From: Bryobacteraceae bacterium
GTDB lineage: Bacteria; Acidobacteriota; Terriglobia; Bryobacterales; Bryobacteraceae
Assembly (NCBI GenBank): GCA_947458745.1
Contig: CANGYQ010000016.1
Span: 1 to 64,000, forward strand
DNA length: 64,000 nt
Direction: 5' to 3'
Below, piece by piece: positions 51,654 to 60,793 of the stretch (positions are counted from its first letter, which is position 1; each line of letters starts with the position of its first letter). The notes under the pieces were generated by a model that did not search any database, was not told the origin of the DNA, and was given only the letters and a program-made list of their open reading frames with translations. The position numbers and the translations under genes are program-made.

Positions 51654-53267
51654 ATGAGTTTCGTCGAACGTATCAAGCAACGCCGCTTCCTTTCATTCAG
51701 CCTGCTGCTGATGACCCTCAGCACCGGCATTCTCATCGGAACGGTCCTCAGCACGGGAGTGCAGGCCGCTCGAGACGGCCAAACCGCGGCTCCGGATGCT
51801 ACACCGCTGGTGGTGCCCAGCCCGGCCAGCCTCGGCAATGACTTTACGCGCCTGGCCAAGAAAGCTGAACCCTCGGTGGTGAACATTTCCACCGACTACA
51901 CCCCCAAGCCGCTGACTTCCCGCAAGGGCCGTCCGCAGTTGGGTGATGACGACGACGCCAGCGATGAAGACGCCCAGGCTGATCTGTTCCGCCGGTTCTT
52001 TGGGCAGAATCCGGGCTTCCCCGGCGGGCGCAGCATGCCCCGGCCCAAGAGCATGGGCACCGGGTCCGGCTTTATTGTCGACAAGAACGGCTACATCATC
52101 ACCAACTATCACGTGGTGGAGAAGGCCGACCACATCAAGGTGAAGGTGCCGGATGACACCACCGAGTACAAAGCCAAGATGATCGGCTACGACAAAGAGA
52201 TCGACATGGCTGTCCTGAAGATTGAGGCCTCCAAGCCCTTGCCGGCGTTGAAGGTGGCCAATTCGGATGGCGTGCAGGTGGGCGACTGGGCGATTGCGAT
52301 TGGTTCGCCGTTTGGCCTGGAAGCCACGGTGACGGCCGGGATTGTTTCCGCCAAAGGGCGCAGCAACATCTCAGGCGCGCGCCAGTTCCAGAGCTTTATC
52401 CAGACCGATGCCGCGATCAACCCGGGCAATTCCGGCGGCCCGCTGCTGAATATTGCGGGTGATGTGGTGGGCATCAATACGGCGATCGCCACCGAGAGCG
52501 GCGGTTCGCAGGGTGTGGGTTTTGCGCTGCCCATCAACACGGCGGTGAAAAGCTACAACATGATCATCCGCTCCGGTAAAGTCACGCGCGGTTCGATCGG
52601 CGTGACCTTTGGCCGCACCGATCGGCCGGAACTGCTGAAGGCGCTAGGCGTCGATGGCGGCGTGCTAATCAACGAAGTGACGGCGGGCGGCCCGGCGGAG
52701 AAGGCCGGGATGAAGGCCGAAGACGTGATCGTGGCTCTGAATGGCAAACCGATCAAGAACGGTGACGACCTGGTGAGCCGGGTGGCCGACACGCCGGTGG
52801 GCGAGAAGGTGAAGGTGACCGTTGATCGCGGCGGCAAGAAGATGGACCTGGATGTCGCGATCCGCGACCGGGCCGAAGTGATCGCCGATGGCGGCTTGGG
52901 TGCTCCGCGCCGGGGCACCGAGATTGAGCCCTCCGCCGGGCAAAATCAGGCCAAGTTCGGCATTGCCATCGTCAATATCGGCGACGGCGAGCGCGAGAAC
53001 ATGAACCTGGAGATCAAGGGTGGTGTTCAGGTGACGCGCGTCGAGCCGGACAGTCTGGCCGAGGAGATGGGCGTGCAGGAACGCGATGTGATCGTTTCGA
53101 TCAACCGTGTCCCCGTCAGTTCGCCGGATGATGTCAAGAAGGTGCAAGCCACGCTGAAGCCGGGTGATGCGGTGGCCTTCCGCATCATGCGTCCCTTCGG
53201 GGGCGGTGGCCGCGGTAAGACGCAATGGCAATCATCGTTCCTCGCTGGTACGCTGCCTAAGAACTAG
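51654..53267 (+). CDS. degP: Do/HtrA-family periplasmic serine protease
   Basis: A 537-residue DegP/DegQ-type protease-chaperone. After an N-terminal membrane anchor or signal (FSLLLMTLSTGILIGTVLST) comes the trypsin-like domain with H153 (TNYHVVEKADHI), D184 (IDMAVLKIEA) and S260 (NPGNSGGPLLNI), then two PDZ domains (about residues 300-410 and 440-530) containing TAGGPAEKAGMKAEDVI and VEPDSLAEEMGVQERDVI. It degrades or refolds misfolded periplasmic proteins. AGGAG (51645-51649) precedes the ATG, and TATAAT at 51624-51629 is a possible -10 element without a clear -35. The next gene starts at the base after the stop. Confidence 0.93.
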   Translation: MSFVERIKQRRFLSFSLLLMTLSTGILIGTVLSTGVQAARDGQTAAPDATPLVVPSPASLGNDFTRLAKKAEPSVVNISTDYTPKPLTSRKGRPQLGDDDDASDEDAQADLFRRFFGQNPGFPGGRSMPRPKSMGTGSGFIVDKNGYIITNYHVVEKADHIKVKVPDDTTEYKAKMIGYDKEIDMAVLKIEASKPLPALKVANSDGVQVGDWAIAIGSPFGLEATVTAGIVSAKGRSNISGARQFQSFIQTDAAINPGNSGGPLLNIAGDVVGINTAIATESGGSQGVGFALPINTAVKSYNMIIRSGKVTRGSIGVTFGRTDRPELLKALGVDGGVLINEVTAGGPAEKAGMKAEDVIVALNGKPIKNGDDLVSRVADTPVGEKVKVTVDRGGKKMDLDVAIRDRAEVIADGGLGAPRRGTEIEPSAGQNQAKFGIAIVNIGDGERENMNLEIKGGVQVTRVEPDSLAEEMGVQERDVIVSINRVPVSSPDDVKKVQATLKPGDAVAFRIMRPFGGGGRGKTQWQSSFLAGTLPKN

Positions 53268-53795
53268 ATGCCGTTGCGCTTTACATTTGCAATCCTCATT
53301 CTGGGAGCCGTCCTGTTGGCGGCTCCCGCATCGCAAACCCAAGCCACTCCTCCCAAAGCCGCCGCGCCCAAGCCGGGTGCGGCCAGGCCAGCGCCGCAGA
53401 AGAAGTCCAGTCCGCGGGCGTCGCTGAAGTCCACACCGATTAAGCCAACTCCGTTGAAGCCCTCCGGCGTGAAACCCCGCCGGGCTACGCCGTCAAAGAT
53501 TGGCCCGCGCCGCGCCGCTGCCCCGCCCCGCCAAATCCAGCCGTCGCCGGAACGCTACAAGCAGATTCAGCAGGCGCTGATCGAGAAGGGCTTCCTTGAC
53601 GGCGAGCCGTCGGGACAGTGGGATCAACGTTCCATTGACGCACTGAAGAAGTTTGAGCAGTCCCAGCAGCTGAAGGATGACGGCAAGATCGATTCCATGT
53701 CCTTGATCGCCTTGGGACTGGGGCCCAAGCGCACCCCGTTACCGACGTCGCCGTTGCCGGGTGCCCCGGTGCCGCCGCCCGTCCCCCAGAACTGA
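53268..53795 (+). CDS. Secreted peptidoglycan-binding-domain protein
   Basis: A 175-residue exported protein. After a signal peptide (FTFAILILGAVLLAAPASQ) there is a long Lys/Pro/Ala-rich linker (about residues 27-85) and a PG_binding_1 domain (YKQIQQALIEKGFLDGEPSG, then WDQRSIDALKKFEQSQQLKD), ending in a Pro-rich tail. It probably docks at the cell wall through the basic linker and domain. It starts immediately after the HtrA stop and should be co-translated with it; both act in the periplasm. Confidence 0.85.
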   Translation: MPLRFTFAILILGAVLLAAPASQTQATPPKAAAPKPGAARPAPQKKSSPRASLKSTPIKPTPLKPSGVKPRRATPSKIGPRRAAAPPRQIQPSPERYKQIQQALIEKGFLDGEPSGQWDQRSIDALKKFEQSQQLKDDGKIDSMSLIALGLGPKRTPLPTSPLPGAPVPPPVPQN

Positions 53796-53898
53796 TTCGG
53801 AGGTGTCACGCCTGCGAGTTGGGGGGCATTCACGCCCACTGATTTGCGGGCCCCATCCGAGCTGATACTCGAAACCGGTTAGTTGAGGAGAACTGCGT

Positions 53899-55011
53899 AT
53901 GGTCATCGGCGTCCCCAAAGAGATCAAAGATCACGAAGCGCGCGTCGCGCTGGTGCCTGCCGGGGTGCGGGCGCTGCATCAGCATGGGCACCAGATTCTG
54001 GTGCAGGCAGGGGCTGGCCTGGGCTCCTCGATTCGTGATCATGAGTACGAAGAGGCGGGAGCCACGATCATCGGCTCAGCGGCCGAGGTTTGGGCCAAGG
54101 CCGACTTGGTGGCGAAGGTGAAGGAGCCGCAGCCGTCGGAGTTCCAATACTTCCGGCCCGGTCTGATCCTGTTCACCTATCTCCACCTGGCACCGATCCC
54201 GGAGACGACCAAAGCGCTCCTGGATGCGCGCGTGGCGGGTGTGGCTTATGAGACCATCCGCGAGGCCGACGGTTCCCTGCCCCTGCTGACGCCAATGAGC
54301 GAAGTGGCGGGGCGCATGGCGGTACAAGTGGGCGCCCGGTATTTGGAAGCGCCCAATGGTGGCCGGGGAATCTTGCTGGGCGGCATCCCGGGCGTGGCTC
54401 CGGCGAAGGTGGTGATCCTGGGTGGCGGCATCGTGGGCCACAACTCCGCCAAGATCGCGCATGGCATGGGTGCTGACGTCACGATCATTGACCGCAACCT
54501 GAACCGGCTGCGGGAACTCGACGACATCTACAATGCGGGCGTCACGACGCTGGCTTCCAACGAATACACCATCAAGGAATCGCTGCGCCAGGCGGATCTG
54601 TTGATCGGGGCGGTGCTGATTCCTGGTGCCTCGGCTCCGCGCCTGGTGACGCGGGAGATGTTGAAGACGATGAAGCGCGGCTCCGTGCTGGTGGATGTGG
54701 CAATCGACCAGGGGGGCTGTTTTGAGAGCTCCCGCGCCACCACGCATTCCGAGCCGACTTACTATGTCGAGGACCTGCTGCACTATTGCGTCTCCAACAT
54801 GCCGGCGGCGGTGGCGCATACGTCGACCTTCGGGCTGACCAACGCGACGTTTCCATATCTGCTGCAACTGGCCGAGAAGGGGTTGGCGAAGGCATGCCAC
54901 GAATCCGCAGCAATTGCCGAGGGCGTCAATACGTATGAGGGCCACATCACCTATCCGGCGGTAGCGGAATCGCAGGGGCGCGCGTTTAAGCCCTTGAGCG
55001 AACTGTTGTAG
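53899..55011 (+). CDS. ald: Alanine dehydrogenase
   Basis: A 370-residue NAD-dependent enzyme interconverting L-alanine and pyruvate plus ammonia. The N-terminus [20 protein letters not shown], the substrate-binding [20 protein letters not shown], the catalytic histidine segment FTYLHLAP and the nucleotide loop [17 protein letters not shown] are all as in Ald. The C-terminal [20 protein letters not shown] completes the family. Ala or NADH balance, or peptidoglycan alanine supply, is the likely role. It is separated from the peptidoglycan-binding gene by 103 bases and from the ABC-F gene by 152. Confidence 0.95.
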   Translation: MVIGVPKEIKDHEARVALVPAGVRALHQHGHQILVQAGAGLGSSIRDHEYEEAGATIIGSAAEVWAKADLVAKVKEPQPSEFQYFRPGLILFTYLHLAPIPETTKALLDARVAGVAYETIREADGSLPLLTPMSEVAGRMAVQVGARYLEAPNGGRGILLGGIPGVAPAKVVILGGGIVGHNSAKIAHGMGADVTIIDRNLNRLRELDDIYNAGVTTLASNEYTIKESLRQADLLIGAVLIPGASAPRLVTREMLKTMKRGSVLVDVAIDQGGCFESSRATTHSEPTYYVEDLLHYCVSNMPAAVAHTSTFGLTNATFPYLLQLAEKGLAKACHESAAIAEGVNTYEGHITYPAVAESQGRAFKPLSELL

Positions 55012-55013
55012 GC

Positions 55014-55048
55014 GGTGATGGGAGGGACCGCTCCGTTGCCGTCGCGGC
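55014..55048. repeat. Intergenic repeat, copy 2
   Basis: GGTGATGGGAGG leads into GACCGCTCCGTTGCCGTC (55026-55043) and GCGGC. It shares the 18-base core with 42729-42746 and lies in the gap after alanine dehydrogenase. Confidence 0.55.
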
Positions 55049-55163
55049 ACTTTCCGTGTCCGTTCATCACAAAGGGTGGGTCCGGTGAGGGCGCGCGCTA
55101 TACTTTGACGTAGGATGTTGCCCGTCCGGGCGATGTTCTTCATCAAGGAAAGAACCTCCGCTC

Positions 55164-56792
55164 TTGCTGTCTGTCAACCACGTCACGATGCGCTACGGCG
55201 CCCGCATCCTGTTTGAGGATGTCACCACTACTTTTCTATCCCGGCGCCGGTATGCCATTACCGGCCCCAACGGCGCGGGCAAATCGACGTTCGTCAAGAT
55301 CCTGACGGGTGAGCTGGACCCCACCGCCGGACATGTGGTGCGCCCCAAGAAGATGGGCGTCCTGAAGCAGGACCAGTTTGCGTTCGACAGCTACCGGGTG
55401 ATCGACACGGTGATCATGGGCAATGAGCCCTTGTGGGCCGCCATGCAAGAGCGTGAAGCACTGTATGAGAAGGACCCGGCGGAGTTGACCGACGATGACG
55501 GCATCCGATTGGGTGAACTGGAAGGCATCGTGGGCGATGAGAACGGCTACACGGCCGAGCCCGACGCCGCCATCTTGCTGGATGGCCTGGACATTCCGGA
55601 AGAGTTCCACGAGCGCAAGATGAGCGAGTTGCAGGGCGGCCAAAAGGTCCGCGTGCTGCTGGCCCAGGCACTGTTCGGCGACCCCAGTGTCATCATCCTG
55701 GACGAACCGACGAACAACCTCGATTTGGATTCGGTGCACTGGCTGCAGGAGTACCTGAAGGAATACACGGGCTGTTTGCTGGTGATCTCGCACGATCGCC
55801 ACTTCCTGAACGAAGTAGCAACGCATTGCGCCGACATCGATTACCAGACGATCATCACCTACCCTGGTGGCTACGACGACATGGTGCTGGCCAAGACGCA
55901 GACCCGCGCTACGGTGGAAGCCTCCAACGCCCAGCGCGAAAAGAAGATCGCGCAGTTGAACGAGTTTATCGCGCGCTTCGCCGCCGGTACGCGTTCCTCG
56001 CAAGTGGGTTCACGCAAGAAGGAAGTGGAGCGGCTGCAAACGTCTGATCTGGCGCGTTCCAACATCGCACGCCCGTTTATCCGTTTTCAGATGAACCGGC
56101 CGTCGGGCCGTCACCCGCTCGACATCAAGGGTCTCAACAAGGCCTACGATGGCGTGCCGGTCTTGAAGAGTTTTACGGCGGCGGTCTCACGCGGCGAAAA
56201 GATCGCGCTGATGGGGCGCAACGGTGCAGGTAAGACGACGATGTTGAAGTCGCTGGTGCGGATTGCGCCGGGAGTGGACGATGCCACAGAGCGTGCGTTT
56301 ACGATCGACGGCGGCGAAGTGACCTGGGGCCACGAAGTCTCGGTGGGCTACTTTGCGCAGGACCACAAGGATTCGATCACGCCGGGCGTGACGTTGCTTG
56401 ATTGGCTGCATGAGTTTGACCCGCAAGCCTCCCAACAGGAACTGCGTGGTGTGCTGGGGCAGATGCTGTTCCCGGGCACCGACGGCGTCAAGATGACCGA
56501 TGCGCTATCAGGCGGCGAGGCGGCAAGGCTGATCTTCTGCAAGCTGATGCTGCAGAAGCCGAACGTGCTGGTGCTGGACGAACCGACCAACCACCTCGAT
56601 TTGGAATCGATCAACGCGTTGAATATTGCCCTCCAGAAATATGAGGGCACGGTGCTGCTGGTCACGCACGATCACGACGTGATCGACGAAGTGGCTACGC
56701 GTCTGTGGCGGTTCTCGAAAGATGGTATCGAGGACTTCCAGGGGCCGTATTCGGAATGGCTGCTGCAGGAGTCCCAGGCGGGGCGGAAGTAG
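55164..56792 (+). CDS. ABC-F family ATPase (YbiT-like translation factor)
   Basis: A 542-residue protein with two nucleotide-binding domains and no membrane segment. Walker A motifs are GPNGAGKST (near residue 34) and GRNGAGKTT (near 351); signatures are SELQGGQKVRVLLAQAL and ALSGGEAARLIFCKL, and both Walker B motifs read VLDEPTN-like (IILDEPTNNLDLDS, LVLDEPTNHLDLES). The linker between them (ANAQREKKIAQLNEFIARF-type) is helical and basic. ABC-F proteins act on ribosomes. The start is TTG at 55164, with GGAAAG-like sequence upstream. A palindrome follows the gene. Confidence 0.92.
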   Translation: MLSVNHVTMRYGARILFEDVTTTFLSRRRYAITGPNGAGKSTFVKILTGELDPTAGHVVRPKKMGVLKQDQFAFDSYRVIDTVIMGNEPLWAAMQEREALYEKDPAELTDDDGIRLGELEGIVGDENGYTAEPDAAILLDGLDIPEEFHERKMSELQGGQKVRVLLAQALFGDPSVIILDEPTNNLDLDSVHWLQEYLKEYTGCLLVISHDRHFLNEVATHCADIDYQTIITYPGGYDDMVLAKTQTRATVEASNAQREKKIAQLNEFIARFAAGTRSSQVGSRKKEVERLQTSDLARSNIARPFIRFQMNRPSGRHPLDIKGLNKAYDGVPVLKSFTAAVSRGEKIALMGRNGAGKTTMLKSLVRIAPGVDDATERAFTIDGGEVTWGHEVSVGYFAQDHKDSITPGVTLLDWLHEFDPQASQQELRGVLGQMLFPGTDGVKMTDALSGGEAARLIFCKLMLQKPNVLVLDEPTNHLDLESINALNIALQKYEGTVLLVTHDHDVIDEVATRLWRFSKDGIEDFQGPYSEWLLQESQAGRK

Positions 56793-56799
56793 GCACCCC

Positions 56800-56866
56800 A
56801 GCCCCATACGTCAGCTGGGGGCTTCTTTCGCATGCCCGAACCAGCCCCAAGCTGACGCATGGGGCT
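56800..56866. repeat. Palindromic repeat, copy 1 (67 bases)
   Basis: AGCCCCATACGTCAGCTGGG at 56800 pairs with a right arm ending GACGCATGGGGCT at 56866 across an 18-base loop; the arms are about 24 bases. A near-identical palindrome lies at 58250-58316. It sits between two convergent genes and could serve as a two-way terminator. Its right end overlaps the TAG stop of the - strand deaminase-like gene. Confidence 0.7.
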
Positions 56867-58358
56867 ATCGCGTGAGTGATTTTTTGATCTGCTGCTGATA
56901 CTCGATTGCCTTGGCGCGGATGCTGACCGGGTCCAGGGTCAAGGGTTTGCGGTTGCGGACCAGCCAGCGGCCTTCCACCATGACGTCTGACACGTCGGAG
57001 CCTTTGAGCACGTTCACGATCTGCGAGTAGACGTTGAACATGGGCATGGCGTGCGGCTGATCAAGGCGCAGGGTGATGAGGTCGGCGCGTTTGCCGGTTT
57101 CGAGTGAGCCCACTTTTTTATCCAACCCGGCGGCGCGGGCGCCTTCGATGGTGGCCATGGCGACGGCTTTTTCGGCGGGTAGAGACGTCGGGTCCATGCT
57201 GGTGACTTTGGCGAGCTTCGAGGCGAGGTCGGCTTCTTCGAGCAGGCTAAAGTCGTTGTTGGAGCCGGCGGGGCCGTCCGTGCCAAGGCCCACGGGGATG
57301 CCGCGGGCGAACATCTTCAGCACGGGGGCGACTCCGGAGGCGAGCTTCATGTTCGAGGACGGGCAGTGGGCGACGCCGCAGCGGTGTCGGGCGATCAGGT
57401 CCAGGTCGCCATCGTCCACCCAGACGCTGTGGGCCGCGATGGTCCAGCCATCTAGCGCGCCGATGGAGGAGAGGACACGCGTAGGGCTCATTTTGCGCTC
57501 CGCGCCGATGTCAGCGTTCTCCTTGCGCGTTTCTGAAAGGTGGATGAGGAAGGGCGCCTGATATTTGTTCGCGAGCGCGCGAGCAGCCTGCAGCGTGGCG
57601 TCGGAGTTGGTGTAGAGCGCGTGCGGGGCGACGGCGGGCGTGATCAGCGGGTCGTTCTGGTAGCGCTGGATGAACTTCTCGGTCCAGGCGAGCGCGGCTT
57701 CCGGAGTCTTGTGATCGGCGACGGGGAAGCGGATGATGGTCTCGCCCAGCACGCCGCGCATGCCGGCCTTCTTGGTCTCTTCCGCCACCACGTCTTCGAA
57801 GTAGTACATGTCGACAAAAGACGTCACGCCGCCCAGCAGCATTTCCAGACACGCCAGCTTGGTGCCCCAGCGGACGAATTCCGCGGTGACGTTTTTGGCT
57901 TCGGCCGGGAAGATGAACTTGGTCAGCCAGTCGTTCAATGGAAGGTCGTCGGCGACACCGCGGAAGAGCGACATGGCGGCGTGCGTGTGGGCGTTAATCA
58001 AGCCCGGCATCAGGATTGAGTCTCCGGCATTGACGCGGGCCGCTTGCGGGTATTTCTTGAGAAGCTCAGCGGCTGGCCCGACGGCGACGATGGCGCCGTT
58101 CGAGACCGCGACCGCACCATCGGTCAGGACACGCCGTTGGGCGTCCATGGTGACAACATGGCGGGCGGAGATGACGGTGTCAGGGGCGGGCTGGGCGGAG
58201 AGCGACGTGGCCAGCAGCGCAGCGGCCAACACAGTAAGCGCAGGACGCCAGCCCCATGCGTAAGCTTGGGGCTTGTTCGGGGACCAGGGAAAAGCCCCAA
58301 GCTGACGCACGGGGCTAGAGGAGATATCGCTAGACCAGGTTCTGGGTGTCAAAGGCAC
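56865..58358 (-). CDS. SAH/MTA-deaminase-like amidohydrolase
   Basis: A 497-residue amidohydrolase. Metal motifs are MPGLINAHTHAAMSLFRG, HALYTNSDAT, HLSETRKE, AHSVWVDDGD and GLGTDGPAGSNNDF (Asp), the pattern of S-adenosylhomocysteine/5-methylthioadenosine deaminases and related aminofutalosine deaminases. A hydrophobic leader (PALTVLAAALLATSLSAQ) indicates export, odd for a nucleoside deaminase. The start is uncertain: the 58358 ATG makes the first about 37 residues read through the palindrome at 58250-58316; a GTG at 58232 is an alternative without a ribosome site. Last gene of the nucleoside operon. Confidence 0.8.
   Translation of the reverse strand: MPLTPRTWSSDISSSPVRQLGAFPWSPNKPQAYAWGWRPALTVLAAALLATSLSAQPAPDTVISARHVVTMDAQRRVLTDGAVAVSNGAIVAVGPAAELLKKYPQAARVNAGDSILMPGLINAHTHAAMSLFRGVADDLPLNDWLTKFIFPAEAKNVTAEFVRWGTKLACLEMLLGGVTSFVDMYYFEDVVAEETKKAGMRGVLGETIIRFPVADHKTPEAALAWTEKFIQRYQNDPLITPAVAPHALYTNSDATLQAARALANKYQAPFLIHLSETRKENADIGAERKMSPTRVLSSIGALDGWTIAAHSVWVDDGDLDLIARHRCGVAHCPSSNMKLASGVAPVLKMFARGIPVGLGTDGPAGSNNDFSLLEEADLASKLAKVTSMDPTSLPAEKAVAMATIEGARAAGLDKKVGSLETGKRADLITLRLDQPHAMPMFNVYSQIVNVLKGSDVSDVMVEGRWLVRNRKPLTLDPVSIRAKAIEYQQQIKKSLTR
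58250..58316. repeat. Palindromic repeat, copy 2 (67 bases)
   Basis: Left arm 58250-58274 and right arm 58292-58316 match in 23 of 25 positions with a 17-base loop. Its arms share the core GCTGACGC and AGCCCCA...GGGGCT with copy 1. It lies inside the 5' part of the open frame of the amidohydrolase, between it and cdd. Confidence 0.7.
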
Positions 58359-58716
58359 GGGGCAGCAGCTCCTTCATGTTGATCGTTTCGCGCGCGCCAT
58401 CGAGATTGCCCATTTCGACATCGATGGCTCCGCAAAACTCCCACAGCAGTTGGCGGCAAGCGCCGCAGGGGGGGGTCAGAGAGTGCGCGCCGGTGACGAC
58501 GGCGATGCGCTTGAACTCACGAGCGCCTTCGGAGATCGCTTTCCACAGCGCGACCCGCTCGGCACAGACGGTGAGGCCGTAACTGGCATTTTCGACATTG
58601 CAGCCGGTGAAGATGCGGCCGTCAGTGGTCTCCAGCGCCGCCCCGACTTTGAAGTTCGAAAACGGGGCGTGGGCATTTTCGCGGGCCGCGAAGGCGGCGT
58701 CCATCAGCGTGCTCAT
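58330..58716 (-). CDS. cdd: Cytidine deaminase
   Basis: A 128-residue zinc enzyme of pyrimidine salvage, turning (deoxy)cytidine into (deoxy)uridine. The signature FTGCNVENASYGLTVCAERV gives the first zinc cysteine and catalytic Glu, and TPPCGACRQLLWEF the other two cysteines. Its length is that of the homotetrameric class. The ATG overlaps the purine-phosphorylase stop by four bases. The upstream frame of the amidohydrolase overlaps its 3' end by 29 bases only if the 58358 start is used. Confidence 0.95.
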   Translation of the reverse strand: MSTLMDAAFAARENAHAPFSNFKVGAALETTDGRIFTGCNVENASYGLTVCAERVALWKAISEGAREFKRIAVVTGAHSLTPPCGACRQLLWEFCGAIDVEMGNLDGARETINMKELLPRAFDTQNLV

Positions 58717-59519
58717 GCGGCCAACCGCGGGATGGTGGCCTTCAGCAAGTCGGTCAACTTGGCGCGGACGGCGCGGCCGATCTCGAGCACTTCTTCGTGA
58801 TTGATCTTGGCATCGGTGACACCGGCGGCCATGTTGGTGACCGTGGAGATGCCCAGGCAGCGCAGCCCCATGTGGTTGGCGACGATCACTTCGCCGACGG
58901 TGGACATGCCTACCAGGTCGGCACCGATGGCGCGCAGGTAACGGATCTCAGCCGGGGTTTCGTAGGTAGGGCCGAGCAGGCCCGCGTAGACGCCTTCAGC
59001 GAGTTCAATCCCCAGGCGCTGCGCTTCTTCGCGAGCGGCGGCGCGGAAGGCGCGGGAGTAGGCTTCGCTCATATCCGGGAAACGCGGCCCCAGCGCGTCA
59101 TCGTTCGGCCCCACCAACGGGTTGCTGCCCTGCAGGTTGATGTGATCCGAGATCAGCACCAGCGAGCCGGGCGAGTAGCTTAAATTGATGCCGCCCGCGG
59201 CGTTGGTGAAGATGATCGCCTGAATGCCGAATTGCGCCAGCGTTCGCACTCCGAAGGTGACCTGCTGCTGCGTGTAGCCCTCGTAGAGGTGGGCGCGGCC
59301 CGCCATCACCACGGTCTCGACACCGCCGATTTGTCCGAAGACCAGTTTGCCCGCGTGACCCACGGCGGTGGAGGCTGGCCAGCCGGGGATATCGCTATAG
59401 GGGATCGAGGTCGGCTCGTCCAGTTCATGCGCGAAGCCGCCGAGGCCGCTGCCGAGCACGACGGCGACTTTGGGTGTGCCCGAAATCCGGGAGCGTAGGA
59501 AATCGATGGCGTCAGACAT
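58713..59519 (-). CDS. punA: Purine nucleoside phosphorylase, trimeric (PNP family 2)
   Basis: A 268-residue enzyme phosphorolysing purine nucleosides. It shows VAVVLGSGLGGFAHELDEPT, VVMAGRAHLYEGYTQQQVTF (phosphate-binding His) and IIFTNAAGGINLSYSPGSLV, then GVYAGLLGPTYETPAEIRYL, all of the mammalian-type trimeric PNP rather than DeoD. Guanosine or inosine are usual substrates; futalosine-like nucleosides are a possible extra substrate because of the neighbouring mqn genes. It lies 33 bases after nupC. Confidence 0.94.
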   Translation of the reverse strand: MSDAIDFLRSRISGTPKVAVVLGSGLGGFAHELDEPTSIPYSDIPGWPASTAVGHAGKLVFGQIGGVETVVMAGRAHLYEGYTQQQVTFGVRTLAQFGIQAIIFTNAAGGINLSYSPGSLVLISDHINLQGSNPLVGPNDDALGPRFPDMSEAYSRAFRAAAREEAQRLGIELAEGVYAGLLGPTYETPAEIRYLRAIGADLVGMSTVGEVIVANHMGLRCLGISTVTNMAAGVTDAKINHEEVLEIGRAVRAKLTDLLKATIPRLAA

Positions 59520-59552
59520 GGATGACTCCTGGATCAGAAATCGGTAGGGCCG

Positions 59553-60779
59553 CTAGAGCAGCATACCGGCAATGCAAGCGCTCATGAAGTTGGCCATAGA
59601 CCCGCAGGCGACGGCGCGGAGGCCGAGGCGGGCGAGGTCGGATTTGCGGGTGGGGGCCAGCGCTCCGATGCCGCCCACTTGGATGGCGATCGAGCTTAGG
59701 TTGGCAAAGCCACACAGGGCAAAGGTGGCGATGACGAAGCTCTTGTTGTCGAGCGTCTCGCGGATCTTGGCCAGGTCAATAAAGGCGAAGAACTCATTCA
59801 GCACCAGGCGCGTGCCCAGCAGGTTGCCGATGGCCGCCGTATCCTTGCTGCTGACGCCCATCAGCCAGGCGATCGGCGCAAAGGCGACGCCCAGGATAGA
59901 CTGCATCGACCCGGGCAGCCAACCCATCCCGGGGAGCGAGTGCGCCCAACCGAGCAGGCCATTCACCATCGCGATCAAGGCGGTGAAGGCGATCAGCATA
60001 CCGGCGATGTTGAGGCAAAGTTGCACGCCATCGCCTGCACCACGAGCGGCCGCATCGATGACATTGACGCCCGGCTTTTCAATCTCGAGTTTCACGTCGC
60101 CGGCCGTTTCCGGCTGCTCAGTTTCCGGGATCAGCATCTTGGCCAGCATGATGGTGGCCGGAGCGGTCATGATGACGGCGGTCAGCAGGTGTTCCACTTG
60201 CACGCCCGCGATCTTGACGTAAGCACCCATCACCGCGCCGGAGACGTGGGCCATGCCCCCGGCCATGATGCAGAACAGTTCGCTGCGAGTTAAGTTCGCC
60301 AGAAACGGCTTGATGGTGAGCGGCGCTTCGGTCTGCCCCATGAAGATGCCAGCCGCGACGCAGGTGGATTCCGCGCCACTGGCACCCATCACGCGGCGCA
60401 TGACGATGGCCATGCCTTTGATGATCAACTGCATCACGCCGAAGTAGTAGAGCACGGCAAAGAACGCTGCGATGAAGATGATGATCGGCAGCACCTGGAA
60501 GGCGAAGACGACGCCAAACTGCTGGCTATCTTTGCCCAGGATGGGTCCGAACAGGAAGACGCTGCCTTCTTCGGCATAGCGCAGCAGAGCGTTGACGCCC
60601 GTGCTGGCGGCCTGAAAGATCTGGCCGAAGCCGGTCTTGAGCACCAGGAAGGCGAACAAGAATTGCAGTCCCAGGCCCCACAGCACAACCGTGGGGCGGA
60701 TGGCGCGCCGATCAGAGGAGAAGGCGTAGGCCGCCCCCACGATCGCCAGCAATCCAAGCAGGCCCGTGAAGCGCTCCAT
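59553..60779 (-). CDS. nupC: NupC/CNT-family nucleoside transporter
   Basis: A 408-residue sodium- or proton-coupled nucleoside importer of the inner membrane. After three leading helices it carries SVFLFGPILG, FAFQVLPIIIFIAAFFAVLY, TCVAAGIFMGQTEAPLTIKP and AGGMAHVSGAVMGAYVKIAG, and later LVLNEFFAFIDLAKI and CGFANLSSIAIQVGGIGAL, all strongly conserved in CNT proteins. The ATG at 60779 is the family-like start (MERFTGLLGLLAIVGAAYAF). It is 14 bases downstream of deoA and supplies substrates to the other enzymes of the operon. Confidence 0.94.
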   Translation of the reverse strand: MERFTGLLGLLAIVGAAYAFSSDRRAIRPTVVLWGLGLQFLFAFLVLKTGFGQIFQAASTGVNALLRYAEEGSVFLFGPILGKDSQQFGVVFAFQVLPIIIFIAAFFAVLYYFGVMQLIIKGMAIVMRRVMGASGAESTCVAAGIFMGQTEAPLTIKPFLANLTRSELFCIMAGGMAHVSGAVMGAYVKIAGVQVEHLLTAVIMTAPATIMLAKMLIPETEQPETAGDVKLEIEKPGVNVIDAAARGAGDGVQLCLNIAGMLIAFTALIAMVNGLLGWAHSLPGMGWLPGSMQSILGVAFAPIAWLMGVSSKDTAAIGNLLGTRLVLNEFFAFIDLAKIRETLDNKSFVIATFALCGFANLSSIAIQVGGIGALAPTRKSDLARLGLRAVACGSMANFMSACIAGMLL

Positions 60780-60793
60780 GGGGCTGCGCGCCG

